Assembly (NCBI GenBank): GCA_963681505.1
Contig: OY811989.1
Span: forward strand, 631,077 to 695,076
Direction of reading: 5' to 3'
DNA length: 64,000 bases
Source: Eunapius fragilis
Taxonomy: Eukaryota; Porifera; Demospongiae; Spongillida; Spongillidae
Every line of letters begins with the position of its first letter. Position 1 is the first letter of the stretch. A program made the position numbers and the translations under genes. Positions 1-22,003 of the stretch are shown piece after piece. The notes under the pieces are model-generated. The model did not search any database. It saw only the letters and a program-made list of their open reading frames with translations, and was not told where the DNA came from.

Positions 1-107
1 TGTGGCATCATACAACGACACAAGTTACCACAAACATACACAAACATACACACACACACATACACACATACACACATACGCACACACACACACACACACA
101 CACACAC

Positions 108-2214
108 CTTAGGGTCTCCAACTTGAGCAGGGCATCAGGCTCCGGCTGTTGCTGGATCCCTGTGTCTTGTCTCAACCCCACCACCTGTCCGCTGTACGTT
201 GAAACGACCACCTCATCTGTCTCCGCCCCCACACGTCCTCCACACACAGCGGTGATGCTCTCACCAAACACCTTCAGGGATGAATTGACACACACACCCA
301 TGTGATGCACATGTAGCATGCCTGTACCCTATAGGTTTAAGCACACCTCTACATGTGCCAGGCATGTGGCAACCGTGTGCTTCCCACCACACCTACATGC
401 TTCACTCGTGTGAAGTGTGACGTGTGGGAGTGTAACGTGCATTAGTACACTATACAAACACCACCCACCCCCCCACCCCTTCCTTCACAAAACCTTTCCC
501 TATAGGCCACTTGCCCAACTTACATGGGTACATCTAAGCCTAGGTTCATCTGAGTCATCCAAACTGTACACCTCCAACACGCCATCGTCCCTCCCAACCA
601 GGATGTCCTTAATCCCATCTCCTGTCAGGTCGTATGTAGCAATGCAGTTGACTCCGCCTATCTTCTTCTCATTGAGCATGTCCCAGCAATAGATGGGCTC
701 CGCAGCCTGGAGTTTGACCAGCCCTAGCTTCCCATTCTGAGTACCGTACAGCACCTCCTCCCCGTCCTCACCTTTGGGGGACAAAGGGGTGTGGCGATAG
801 ATAAGGATGGTTAGCGACACAAAGGGGGGGGCAAGGGGAAGCAGACGGGACAATGGAGCAGGTCCTGATTACCTCCATCACCATTGTTCAGAGCCAGACA
901 AGAGGGAGGTCCAGCCACCTCCACTTCATAAAGGAGGCTTGATTTCTAACATAAGGGTACAGCCAATCATTATATCACACACACACACACACACAACACC
1001 ACACACACACATACAACACACACACACACCATCTAAGTCACATTGGGACTGGGGCCAAGCTACCAGTGATATTACCCATGTACATCAGGCCCACACACCT
1101 CCTCCCCCCCCCCAACCTGACGTACTCTCAATACTCTAAGTGTGCAGTCCTGACAGGCCAGTACTGGACTCAGCTCGAGGTCCTGGTGTGGAGGGAGGCT
1201 GAGGAGATCGTTGATCTTGTCACAACACTGGTAGTAGTCAGTGTCCTTACAGTCCACATAGTGGTTATAGATGTAGGTCCCACCCACCAGAAGGTTTGCA
1301 TCATCTACCCAGCTGCAATACAAGAGAATAGAGACAGCTGCATTGGATGTATCTCAGTACAAAGAGCACCATGTGAGCAACATGTGTTACAGCCCCCATG
1401 TCTGTGTGTGCGTCCTCCACTGGGCCACCCCATGTCTGTGTGTGTCCTCCACTGGGCCACCCCATGTCTGTGTGTGTGTCCTCCACTGGGCCACCCCATG
1501 TCTGTGTGTGTGTCCTCCACTGGGCCACCCCATGTCTGTGTGTGTGTCCTCCACTGGGCCACCCCATGTCTGTGTGTGTGTCCTCCACTGGGCCACCCCA
1601 TGTCTGTGTGTGTGTCCTCCACTGGGCCACCCCATGTCTGTGTGTGTGTCCTCCACTGGGCCACCCCATGTCTGTGTGTGTGTCCTCCACTGGGCCACCC
1701 CATGTCTGTGTGTGTGTCCTCCACTGGGCCACCCCATGTCTGTGTGTGTGTCCTCCACTGGGCCACCCCATGTCTGTGTGTGTGTGTCTTCCTCGGACCA
1801 CCCCCATGCCTGTGTGTGTGTATGTGTGTGTGTAAGGGAGGAGGGGACCAGGACGACCTTTATCTAATTGGTGTGGAATTTTGATTAAGAGGTCTTTCAT
1901 GCATGAGCACATGACTAGGTGTTGAGTACATGATAACTGAGGTGTTCAGCACATGACTAGGTGTTAAATCACATATGTAGCCTTGTTTAAACCCAACACA
2001 TGATGGGCCTGCCAGCAGCCAGTGGACCAACTAGCCATGATGGGCCTTGTGAGGCTCTACTCGTGAGGAGCTAGCTAGCTAGCTATGATCGATAGCAGCC
2101 ATGATGGGCCTTATGCTAAAGCAAGATATGTTGCAATCACATAACCATAGCAACCCATTATTGGCAGAACCGAGGTTTCGAAATACAGCTTGGCACACAT
2201 GTGTGTAGTGTACA

Positions 2215-2278
<64 letters not shown>

Positions 2279-3737
2279 CATGTGCAGATGTGCATGTGTG
2301 TGTATGTGCATGTGTGTGCATGTGCAGATGTGTATGTGCATGTGTGTGTGTGCATGTGTGTGTATGCGTAGCATCTGTGTGTGTGCATGTGTGTGTGTGT
2401 GATATAACAACAGAAGGAGACCAAAGTGCCAAGGGATTACCTTGGAATGTGACTATGTACACACATACACACGCGAATGGAATGCGTTATAATGGCGGCA
2501 TTGTGGCGGGATAAAACAGCTGTAAAAGCAATGGCCAAAATGGGAGATGAACTGTTACACACCTACACAACGTGCTTCATCCCTTCATAGCTGTACATGG
2601 ATATGTGTGGCACATACAAAACACAACACCTATACACCTATATACACACCACAAATACATGCACATGTAAGATGCTACACGCATATGCACACGCACACAC
2701 ACACACACACACAAACAACTTACACGCTCTGCAGGGACTCAGCAAGGTTGGTATCTAGTGTGAGGAAATTATTACCCTTCTTGGAATAACCTTTGACCTC
2801 AGAGCCAGCAGCAACAAAGATTTTGTCACTAATAACTCCAGATGACCTCACTATGGAAGGGGAGAGGGGAGCCAAATGAGAGGAAGGAATAGAAGCTAAG
2901 AAATAGAAGAGGAGAAGTATATCAACTAGAATGAGAGCAATGCAGGAGCAAGGGAAGTAAAGACACATATGGCATAAGGTGAGGACACGTATGACAGAAG
3001 GGTAAGGTGAGGACACTGGCAGAAGGGTAAGGTGAAGATACATATGACAGAAGGATAAGGTGAGGACACGTATGACAGAAGGGTAAGGTAAGGACACGTA
3101 TGACAGAAGGGTAAGGTAAGGACACATATGACAGAAGGGTAAGGTGAGGATACATATGACAGAAGGATAAGGTGAGGACACATGACAGAAGGGTAAGGTG
3201 AAGATACATATGGCAGAAGGGTAAGGACACATATGACAGAAGGGTAAGGTGAGGACACATATGGCAGAAGGGTAAGGTGAGGACACATATGACAGAAGGG
3301 TAAGGTGCTGCATTTGTGAATCGGATCTCACCAAGCTCCACCCTAGATATTTTTGTACTAGGAAGGGTCTTGAACACAATCTGTGCACGAATAAGGATAA
3401 TTTCATTTAGCGCCCACCCCCGTGCATAGCAACCACACGTAGCAACAACAAAACGCTCGCTTACATTTGAATCTCCTCTTCGTACTCCAAAGCACGACAA
3501 CACGCCGTCATTGTCACCAACCACAAACTGCTCATTGTGAAAAATAGCATATGCATACCCGTGGCAATTAAAGCTTGCTTGCACACCTTTTGAGTTGTGT
3601 TTCGAGAACTGGGTAGGACCTGCATGCATCGAAGCGAAGTTGCAGCAACCTGTATTCAGGGACTATATCAGATCGTTTCAGCTGCTTCAGAATGTATTTA
3701 CCTGTGCGTATAGCGATGGTACTAAGCCGATCTCCAT
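108..3737 (-). CDS. BBS7: BBS7, 5' half (Bardet-Biedl syndrome 7 protein, BBSome subunit), partial
   Basis: BBS7 is a subunit of the BBSome, the coat complex that moves membrane proteins into and out of cilia. Nine exons can be phased: 3737-3702, 3649-3587, 3527-3465, 3380-3332, 2850-2724, 1312-1126, 945-873, 771-524, 271-108. Together they give about 336 codons, roughly the first half of a protein that is near 715 residues in human. Exon 1 encodes 12 residues, as in human BBS7, and starts at the ATG at 3737. Recognisable stretches are [68 protein letters not shown] and [15 protein letters not shown], all in the N-terminal beta-propeller. All junctions are GT-AG and keep phase. Exon 9 ends in phase 2 directly against a CA microsatellite, and the remaining exons lie left of the window. 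The family call is very sure. The acceptor of exon 9 (after CTGAAG) is the least certain junction. Confidence 0.93.
1390..1830. repeat. 34-bp minisatellite in BBS7 intron 5
   Basis: About eleven tandem copies of a 34-bp unit built from CCTCCACTGGGCCACCCC plus ATGTCTGTGTGTGT. The period is not a multiple of three, so each strand shows long spurious Cys/Val- or His/Thr-rich ORFs. It lies wholly inside the intron between BBS7 exons 5 and 6. Confidence 0.9.
2218..2400. repeat. (TG)n microsatellite with TG/CA-rich flank, BBS7 intron 5
   Basis: An uninterrupted TG run at about 2218-2274 is followed by imperfect tgcatgtg repeats to about 2400. It is intronic and gives only low-complexity ORFs. Confidence 0.9.
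2960..3305. repeat. ~28-bp minisatellite in BBS7 intron 4
   Basis: Roughly a dozen imperfect copies of a unit containing GACAGAAGGGTAAGGTGAGG and ACACATAT. It ends about 27 bp before the donor of exon 4. Confidence 0.88.
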
Positions 3738-4699
3738 AATTACTTTAGTTTTAAACAGATTACGCAAGCCTCGAAAACGAGAAATTATTATGATTATTAT
3801 TGCTTTTGGCTTGCCTAGTGCGCATGCGCACACAAATAGCTCATATACTCGACAAAGCTGCTAAACCTTTGACCTGGGCTTTGTACCACAGTTGCAGCAA
3901 GTAGAGGTAAGTGTTTGAACTATGCCTGTTAGCTTTTCTAAAACTGTTGTTATGGACTTAAGCAATTGAGATTCAAGTACATTACCTCGCTTAGTCACAA
4001 GTTAAGGTAGCTATCTCATGTTTTTCGTTCGGCTTTGATTTATTGCAAAAGCCGTATTTTGTAATCTGTGATAGGGGACCGTGAAAGGGTAGTACTTGTG
4101 CGCTAGCATTCATGTGGTTGTAGGCTCGTTTTTGTGTAGCGTGCACGTAGATATGAATCGTTCTCTAGAGGGCAGGAGCGTTTTATGCCATTCTTCCGAC
4201 TTTGTGTAAGCCAGCGTTCACAGCGCGAGGGATTCAAGTCGATGGAACATTAAATCGTATATCCAGGCACAAAGAATATTTTTTGAGATAGAAATGGGCA
4301 AAAGCAAGTGAATATATAGTGTGTAGCTTGTCGAGAGCGTCGTATTCTAGAAAACGCGATGGCCTTTATTTTTTGTTGTTGTGTGAGACCATCGCGTTTA
4401 TGGTTGAACTTGCGGTAACCTCAGCGGTCTACAATATAATCATTTGTCGGCATGAAGGTTGTTGATTTTTTGGAGTAAGAACACGGTGTATATACGCTTT
4501 GTGCGGAAAGGGTAGTTTCGATGCAATACCGTGTTGGCAAGTCATACAAGTGCGACGTTTATGATAACGCTTGAAGATTACAAATTAGTGTATTCATTTG
4601 AGAGTCGCATATACGCTAGTACTACTGGGTTGTATCCTTACGGGTTCAACTTGGGCGGGGGATGCGACGATGCCCGAATGATAATTATCATTGCTGCAG
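3738..4699. promoter_or_regulatory. Shared intergenic region between BBS7 (-) and the PH-domain gene (+)
   Basis: These 962 bp separate two divergently oriented start codons, so the segment probably carries both promoters. It is normal-complexity sequence without repeats. The one strong motif is an NRF1-type palindrome near BBS7 (separate entry). I looked for an RFX X-box and found only half-sites, for example GGTAAC near 4417. No convincing TATA box was seen. Confidence 0.55.
3819..3830. promoter_or_regulatory. NRF1-type palindrome TGCGCATGCGCA
   Basis: A perfect 12-bp palindrome matching the known NRF1 consensus (YGCGCAYGCGCR), 82 bp upstream of the BBS7 start codon. The motif is seen directly. 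Its use in BBS7 or divergent-promoter transcription is inferred from position only. The same 12-mer occurs once more at 29304-29315 with no gene beside it. Confidence 0.55.
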
Positions 4700-6241
4700 A
4701 TGTCACAAGAGGCACCCGAACAACCAAAAATTGAAGCACCCGAAGGTTAGTAAGGGTACCGCCCACCATTCACTTCCCAAGAGGAGGACGTAGCGAATAG
4801 TGGTATTAGTGGCGTGTATTCATACACTTGACGAGTCGACATTGTCCTTTTGGCACGCAAGTCTGTTTTAATTCATTTACTATTGTCTGTATAGAGGGAG
4901 CAAAGGTGGAGGAGGCTAAGCCCGAGGAACCAAAGGTGGAAGAACCCAAGACGGAGGAACAAAAGCCCGACGCACCGAAGGTTGAAGAACCCCCAAAGAC
5001 TGAAGAAGGAAAAACACAAGAGGGGGCAACAGCTGAGGCTCCTAAGGTAGAAGATGCAGGTGCCACAGGACTGGAGGAGCCAAAGCCGAAGAGAAAGAGT
5101 GTGAAGAAAGCGAAAGAGCCCAAACCACCTGTTGACTATCATACTATTTTCTCCGGTTACGTTGAAAAGAAGGGTACATACATCACTTGCATACATTCTT
5201 TGTGCACCTGCTAAACCTGTGCTGTTCAACAGGTAAGATACTCGGTTTTGGTCGCTACTGGATGGCCCTTGACGAGGAAGGCATGCTGGTTCGTTGGTAC
5301 AAGACAGAGGACCGTGGCTCAGTTGATTGCACTGCCCACATGGACCAATGCAATGCTGTTTCTGAGCCTTCTGACCAGTACCATTTCAGGTGGCCTGAAA
5401 ATACTACAGACCGTGCCTTCATCATTGACACTCGGTCCAGGGTGTTCTATCTCATAGCAGAATCCCCTGAAAAGAGAAGGCAAGTTGTACTTAGTGTAGG
5501 AACTAGTCGGTTTATGATGGTGATCATGACGTCGTAATGATTGATCGTATTCTATTCTGTAGTGAATGGATCCAAAAGCTGAAAGAAGCTAAAGAAAAGG
5601 TTTGTCATCCTCCCACACCCATACCACCCCCTCACACCACACACACACACACCCCAATGAAGCAGTTGTAACTGTATGTTACATTGAAGATAGTTTTTGA
5701 CATTCATATTGCTTCACTTGCAGTACACAAAGGAGGAACCCAAGCCAGAACCAGCAGCAGCTGCCCCTCCTACCGAAGGAACACCAGCTGGTACCACAGG
5801 AGGCGAGGCCTCAGGTACCACAGGAGGCGAGGCCTCGGGCACAACAGAAGCAGCTGAAAAAGACACAACAGCAGAGGTAGTAGGGATGAGAGCAAGTGTT
5901 TGATAAAATGTACACTACTGTTTAACATAAGTGGTATGAATTGGGATGTTATATGCATGTATTCACAATGTCCTGATTACACTTATTGTTGCTGGCGTAT
6001 TTCAATACCTTTTTTTCATTGTGTGAATAATCTGGAATATTTTGTTTCAAGTTGTTACAAAAACATTTTAAAATGTGTACATGCAGAAACCACAAGAACC
6101 AGCAGTGGTAGAGACACCACCAGCTGCTGAACCAGCCCCAGAGGTGAAGCAAGAGGGTGAAACAGAAGCAACAAAAGGTCAGTAGTAGTAGTAGTCATTG
6201 CATTAGCTCTGATACCTTCCCATTCTCTTCTAGCTGAATGA
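4700..6241 (+). CDS. Small PH-domain protein with acidic Lys/Glu/Pro-rich flanks (286 aa)
   Basis: Seven exons phase perfectly to 286 codons: 4700-4745, 4895-5173, 5233-5479, 5563-5599, 5724-5876, 6087-6177, 6234-6241. Residues 1-90 are repetitive KVEEPK/EEPK acidic sequence ending in a basic patch (KPKRKSVKKAKEPK). Residues ~98-202 form a pleckstrin-homology domain: FSGYVEKKGKILGFGRYW at its start, VFYLIAESPEK near the end, and the closing helix with its Trp as SEWIQKLKEAKEK. The C-terminus is again low complexity, with a duplicated GTTGGEAS motif and Pro/Glu-rich sequence. PH domains bind phosphoinositides or proteins at membranes. The ligand here is unknown, and I do not recognise a named orthologue. 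Intron 3 needs a GC donor (AAG|GCAAGT), because the nearby GT donors bring a stop or break phase. No signal peptide or membrane segment is present. Confidence 0.82.
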
Positions 6242-6984
6242 AACATGGCATCATTAGGGATAACAAAAAATGGCTGATCACGATGACTCAAGAGTTATAT
6301 AGAACACTGAAAACATCCACAAATTTTAGTAGTTAAAATCATGACCTTTTTTTGTGTTGTGCAGTATTGCCACCATTGTAGAACCCTCTTTGTGTGCATG
6401 TTGCGTGTGTCCATTGTGCAGACATTCTGAATTATTAACTGGTGCAGTGTGTCAATATAGTTCAGTCCAGAACACGTTGCGGGTGTTCTATTGCGACAGA
6501 CATTATGGTGCAGTATGTCACAATATGTTAGCTGAGGTATGCAATAATACTACACCCTATTAAGTTTTGAGCGTTCGATGAAGTACAAACTTCCAATCAA
6601 CACTCCAGCTGGTTAAGTTTAGCATAATGTAAAATCAGTACTTCAATTCTGGCACCCAATTAAGGCATGCATGCCAATGCTATCATAGTCTTTGAGGAAA
6701 CCTGTGATACAACCTTAGTGAACTTTGACACCTGGATGCTGACTTTGTCCAAATGCCCTCCCAATCAATCGTATGCTGAAGTGGGCTCAGCCCACGTTTA
6801 TCACATGGCACATGGGGGCAATGCTAAGCACAGAGCAAATCTCTACACACACAGTTGGATGGCTCTACTGGATTGCAAACTTTGATGCTAACTGCCCAAT
6901 GTCTGTTTCTGTCTTCTTTTGTGCAATGATCTGTGAAAGGGTGAGGAAAGGAAGAGACATTATGACATAACACCATCAAAATGG
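6242..6984. other. Intergenic, convergent 3' ends of the PH gene and AIFM1
   Basis: About 740 bp of AT-moderate unique sequence between two converging stop codons. It must hold both 3' UTRs. No clear AATAAA could be assigned to either gene and no other gene is seen. Confidence 0.5.
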
Positions 6985-17779
<10,795 letters not shown>

Positions 17780-17847
17780 TGACGTGCCGTATATATTACT
17801 GGGTATATTTAGATCATCATGCCTGTTCAGCCAAGTCGCGTGACCAT

Positions 17848-18209
17848 CACAGGGAAAAGTTATAAACGTCCAGCCTGGATTTTTAGGCTAGTTTTTAACT
17901 CCTGGTATGGAGCAAATAGCGTAAAAACCATCCTGGGATTGAGCGTTTAGGGTGGGAATAGTGGAAAAACCATCCTGGGATTGAGCGTCCAGGGTGGGAA
18001 TAATATGGTTATACCCTGGTTCTGTCGAACGTTGAGGTAATAATTATTCATACTTCAACATGGGTTTTGTTCGACAAAACCAGTGTAGAACAACATGGAT
18101 TTTACACTATTCCCGCCCAGGACGTTCAATCCCAGGATGGTTTTTACGCTATTAGGATGGGTTTTTGTTAAAAAAAATCCAGGCTGGACGTTTATAACTT
18201 TTTCCTGTG
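17848..18209. mobile_element. Foldback MITE (362 bp), 69 bp upstream of AIFM1
   Basis: Terminal inverted repeats start CACAGGGAAAAGTTATAAAC on the left and match the complement of the right end (ending ATAACTTTTTCCTGTG). The arms also share CCATCCTGGGATTGAGCG, which is duplicated inside the left arm. There is no ORF. A possible 3-bp CAT duplication flanks it. The superfamily is unassigned. Confidence 0.75.
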
Positions 18210-19060
18210 CATAAGGCTCTAAGGAAGAAAGAAGGCTACTAATTCCGCTCGTACAGCAGTTGTGTTGAAAAAGAGCTGTAATCCGATTGGCAAGAGCCGG
18301 AAGGTCTAAATTTAACCCAGGCTAAAAGCAATGGTGGGTAGGGTAACTTTAAAAAAATATTGTTTACTTGAATCTATTTCAATAAAATACTAATCTGTCA
18401 ATGTATATTTAGTATACCACTATTTGTTAATATACGTACAGTAGCGGCCTGGCTTAACGAATGTGCAAAATATATTTGCTGCTCAGTATATGCGATAATC
18501 TTGAATACCTAGGGTTGCTGGTCCACTGGAATTTCAACGGCTCAGGAAATAAAAACTTTCTTGCCGCTGCGGAAAATCACTTGACAAATTGGCCGAAGGT
18601 GTTTTGATAGTAAGTCGGTTTGAAAGATATCAAAATACAATTTTAAAGTGACTAAATTAAACGACGATTTTGTAAGACTGATTTACACGGAATTGCGACA
18701 GATCCGCTTTCTTATAATTATTCAAATTATTCCAGCATTCTTTATTTTGGGTATATGAAATTAAACTCATATTTTACACACTGCATTGTCCACAACATTT
18801 ACATTGATCACATAAACACACTCTTTGGCGGGCAAACATCTACCCAGAATGGCCCTGCCATAGGGTCGATGAATTTAACACATTTAGTTGCGTGTATGAA
18901 ATACATGAATCAAAAAGCACAGACTATGAATGAGCAGTCTGGCATACAGAAGGGAAAAAAAAAAAGACAAGTTATGCTGAAGGCAGGGAAGAACTTTATT
19001 TCTTAACTTTTTTTTGGTGTCATCCTGGAACCACACTGGGAGTGTAGTTACAAACCTTTC
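18210..19060. other. Intergenic, no gene seen
   Basis: Unique AT-rich sequence. A short ORF at 18755-19006 has no recognisable feature and is not called. Confidence 0.4.
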
Positions 19061-19860
19061 ATTGTTGCTAAGAGACTAGGCCTCCATCTCCAGCCCTCAG
19101 AATTCCAGGTGGCCATCAAGTGGTGGCTGGGTCTAGACACCTCAGGTGGCTTAATTTGTCCCCTCTGTCCAGGGAGTGGTGTTTTTGATCTCTTGGCCAT
19201 CATGCACTTACCTGCAAGCATGGTGGTAATTGTGACGACCCTAGCTGAACCTAATCACAGGACCCGCCTGAATGTTAAGGGTAGTGGCAGGAAGCAACTT
19301 CACCTGGGACCACCCAGCTGATGGTTCCTAACTGGTCTGTGGGTAAGCCAGCAGTGTTTGACCTGTCTGTGAAGTCACTGCTTAACTCAAAAGTTCTATT
19401 GGAAGCAGGACTAGCAGCAGGTTGCCAGCCAAGAGCTACTGAGCAGAGGAAGGCAAGAAGCTGATGACCCAAAATACAAGAAACTTGAGTGGGTTGGCAT
19501 GATAAATGGGGTACCCGGCCAGCTGATGTTATAGTGCCAAATTGGGATCTGGGGAAACCTGCGGCTTTTGATCTCACTGTTGCATCACCGCTTAATCAAA
19601 GTATCCTCAATGAAGTGTGTGTGACAGCGGGATCATCTGCCCAGGTTTCTGAACAGAAGAAGCATGCTTCCAATGATGTGAAGTGCTCAAAGCTAGGTTG
19701 GTCATGCATACCATTGGCTGTTGAGACTTATAGCTGCTGTGGAGCTGAAGCATGCTTACATCTTTCTCACCTTGCCTCCTGTCTGGCTGTTAGACTAACT
19801 ACACAAAATCTCACGCCACCTCAACGCTCTATGATAGGCAGCTCAACTTGGTCCTAGTCA
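19060..19860 (+). pseudogene. Decayed non-LTR-type retroelement fragment (3' end of the pol ORF)
   Basis: Broken reading frames give LHLQPSEFQVAIKWWLGLD, then a Cys-containing ICPLCPG knuckle, then RPADVIVPNWDLGKPAAFDL followed by TVASPLNQSIL and LGWSCIPLAVETY. These modules, in this order, match from memory the region C-terminal to reverse transcriptase in retroelement proteins common in sponges. At least two frame changes occur before the last 122-codon open stretch (19489-19857). The same modules occur in the minus-strand copy at 41.7-42.9 kb. No reverse-transcriptase core remains here. Confidence 0.6.
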
Positions 19861-22003
19861 GTGCAAGAGCAATGCTATCCCGAGCATATGGCATCAGCTC
19901 TGACATCTATAGATGACATTCAGCAGGCCAGTCATGGCTCTTGCACTCATTACTCAATAGTAATCGCACACATTATTTACCGTATTAATCAGTGTATATC
20001 ACTGTAGCAATATATACATGCAAACACAATAAATAAATAAATAATAAGCACTTCAAGACCATGCATATGCATGGTTCAAAGTGCAGCCTTCACCAAAGTT
20101 AGGTCTTGAGTTGATGCCTGAAGTGGTGTTCTTCCTAAAGACCAATTCAGACCAGCAGGCACTACACATTCAAGAAATGATGAGGCATGTGCCCTTAGAG
20201 GTTGGTCATGCATCCCTTTAGGGTTTGGCAGATGGGGTAAAAAAGCTGTCAAGATATTCCCAATAAACTAGCCACCCGACCTCCAGCCTGCAGTCTGGTC
20301 ATTGTCACAGTAGTAAATAATTTAATCATTTATAAAGCTCATACAACTACTACGTACGCTTATACTCGCACAAATAAACAAACAAAAACCGGTCGTTTTA
20401 TACTTTAGGTTTATATATCCCCCCACCCATTATTAGTAACGTTGTAAATTACAATTCGTTCCTACACCATTGAATAAGTGATCTTGGAGCTAATGGCACC
20501 ACTACACGTAACTCTTCTCCACACACAGATCAGTAATAATCAGGATATGGGTATTCAACTTCGACCATATATGGTATTACTGAAATGGTCAAAATTGACC
20601 GTGAATTTAATCCCCACCCTCATGTGACCGACCGAGCGACTCAACCCACACATAATACCAGGTAAGCAGTCAGTGCGATCACGGATCGAGCTAGTGTAGT
20701 TGGTCTCGTAAACACAACGTAGTTGCTCTATGAAACTTACTCGGGTGGCGAGTGGTGAGGAATATCATGCCACGTTAGAAAGATTGTTAGTGCCTCATTC
20801 TGGGTTCAAAGCGTCCCTCCCCCCCCCCCCCCCCCCCCCCCCCCACGTAGCCACGCTCCGATTGTAATTAAGCTCGGTAGGAAATAATCAGCAGGGGGAG
20901 GGTCCGGGAGGCAGAGATAATATATATATTTTATCTCTGCGGGAGGGAATCAGCAGGGGAGGGAATCGAAGTTCTGCGGCTAAATTAAATTTATTTTTCA
21001 GTGTTAACGCATGTAGCTGACGAAATTTGTACAGGTATGCATACTGACGCTGCTATTTAAACCGCCATGTCCGAGCGCTGTATTACCCAACGCTTCGCCA
21101 TTATCAGAAGACTGCTTTTTTAAAAGCCGGGACGTTCTTGTCTGTCTGCCACTTGGCAGTGGGAAGTCTTAGTGCTTCGCAATCCTTCCCAAGGTGTTCA
21201 AGCAACTAACTTTGTTACACGTATGGGCGGGGGGCTGCAACCCCCCCCCCCCCCCCACACACACACACACACGCACCTCGTATTCTGGAGCGTCAGCTGC
21301 CCCCCCCCCCCCCCTCGCTTTTGTATCCGCCCCTGAGTCACGGGATCGTCTTTGTGATCTCAGTTTCGCCGCAAGCCATGTGACCGTGGTCTTACCAGAG
21401 ACAATGGTCTTATTTAATTGCCTGTATAGGATCTTAAATGCATTTTTGGCGCGTGACTTGTGTTGTTAATTGCATTCCAATGTGCCACGAAATTCGTCAT
21501 TCTATACGTCTGGGTACGAGACTAGGGATACTTTAGGCTGAAAATACCAAGCACAGACAAATTCTCAAGAAGATCAGTATATGCCCGTCGTCAACTATAC
21601 AAAGTTAGGTATACAGAAACACCATTCCAGATGAAGCCACACTTTTTTTCACCACGGTTTTGCTTTCAGTTATGTGAACATGCATATCAAATGAAGAAAT
21701 AACAGACATTTATCTCTAAAATGATTTGCACAGTATGCATTTAAATTTTATATCATACACATTCATGTATTAAACACAGTACATATTATATATAACCACA
21801 CACAATACAAACAATTACACACAAAGTTCATCCACCTGCTGCACAAAGGTGGGAGTAGGAACTACTCAGAATGGCACGAGCATTATCATACATAAATGTT
21901 TTATATGTACATGATCTTTCTAAACCGACATAAATGTTTTAGCATGATCTTTCTAAACAGGCATAAATGTTTTATGCGTACATGATCTTTCTAAACAGGA
22001 GCA
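19861..22003. other. Intergenic with poly-C runs, no gene seen
   Basis: Contains C runs at 20819-20844, 21241-21256 and 21300-21314 and a short palindrome at 20916-20939 (GCAGAGATAATATATAT and its complement). CATAAATGTTTTA...GATCTTTCTAAAC is repeated three times at 21892-21999, just before the next gene. No supported ORF. Confidence 0.5.

Noticed and set aside
1301..1912. Overlapping 120-270-codon ORFs on both strands
   Set aside because: They are frame readings of a 34-bp tandem repeat inside a BBS7 intron.
3738..4699. RFX X-box for BBS7
   Set aside because: Only isolated half-sites such as GGTAAC; no paired GTNRCC-RGYAAC motif.
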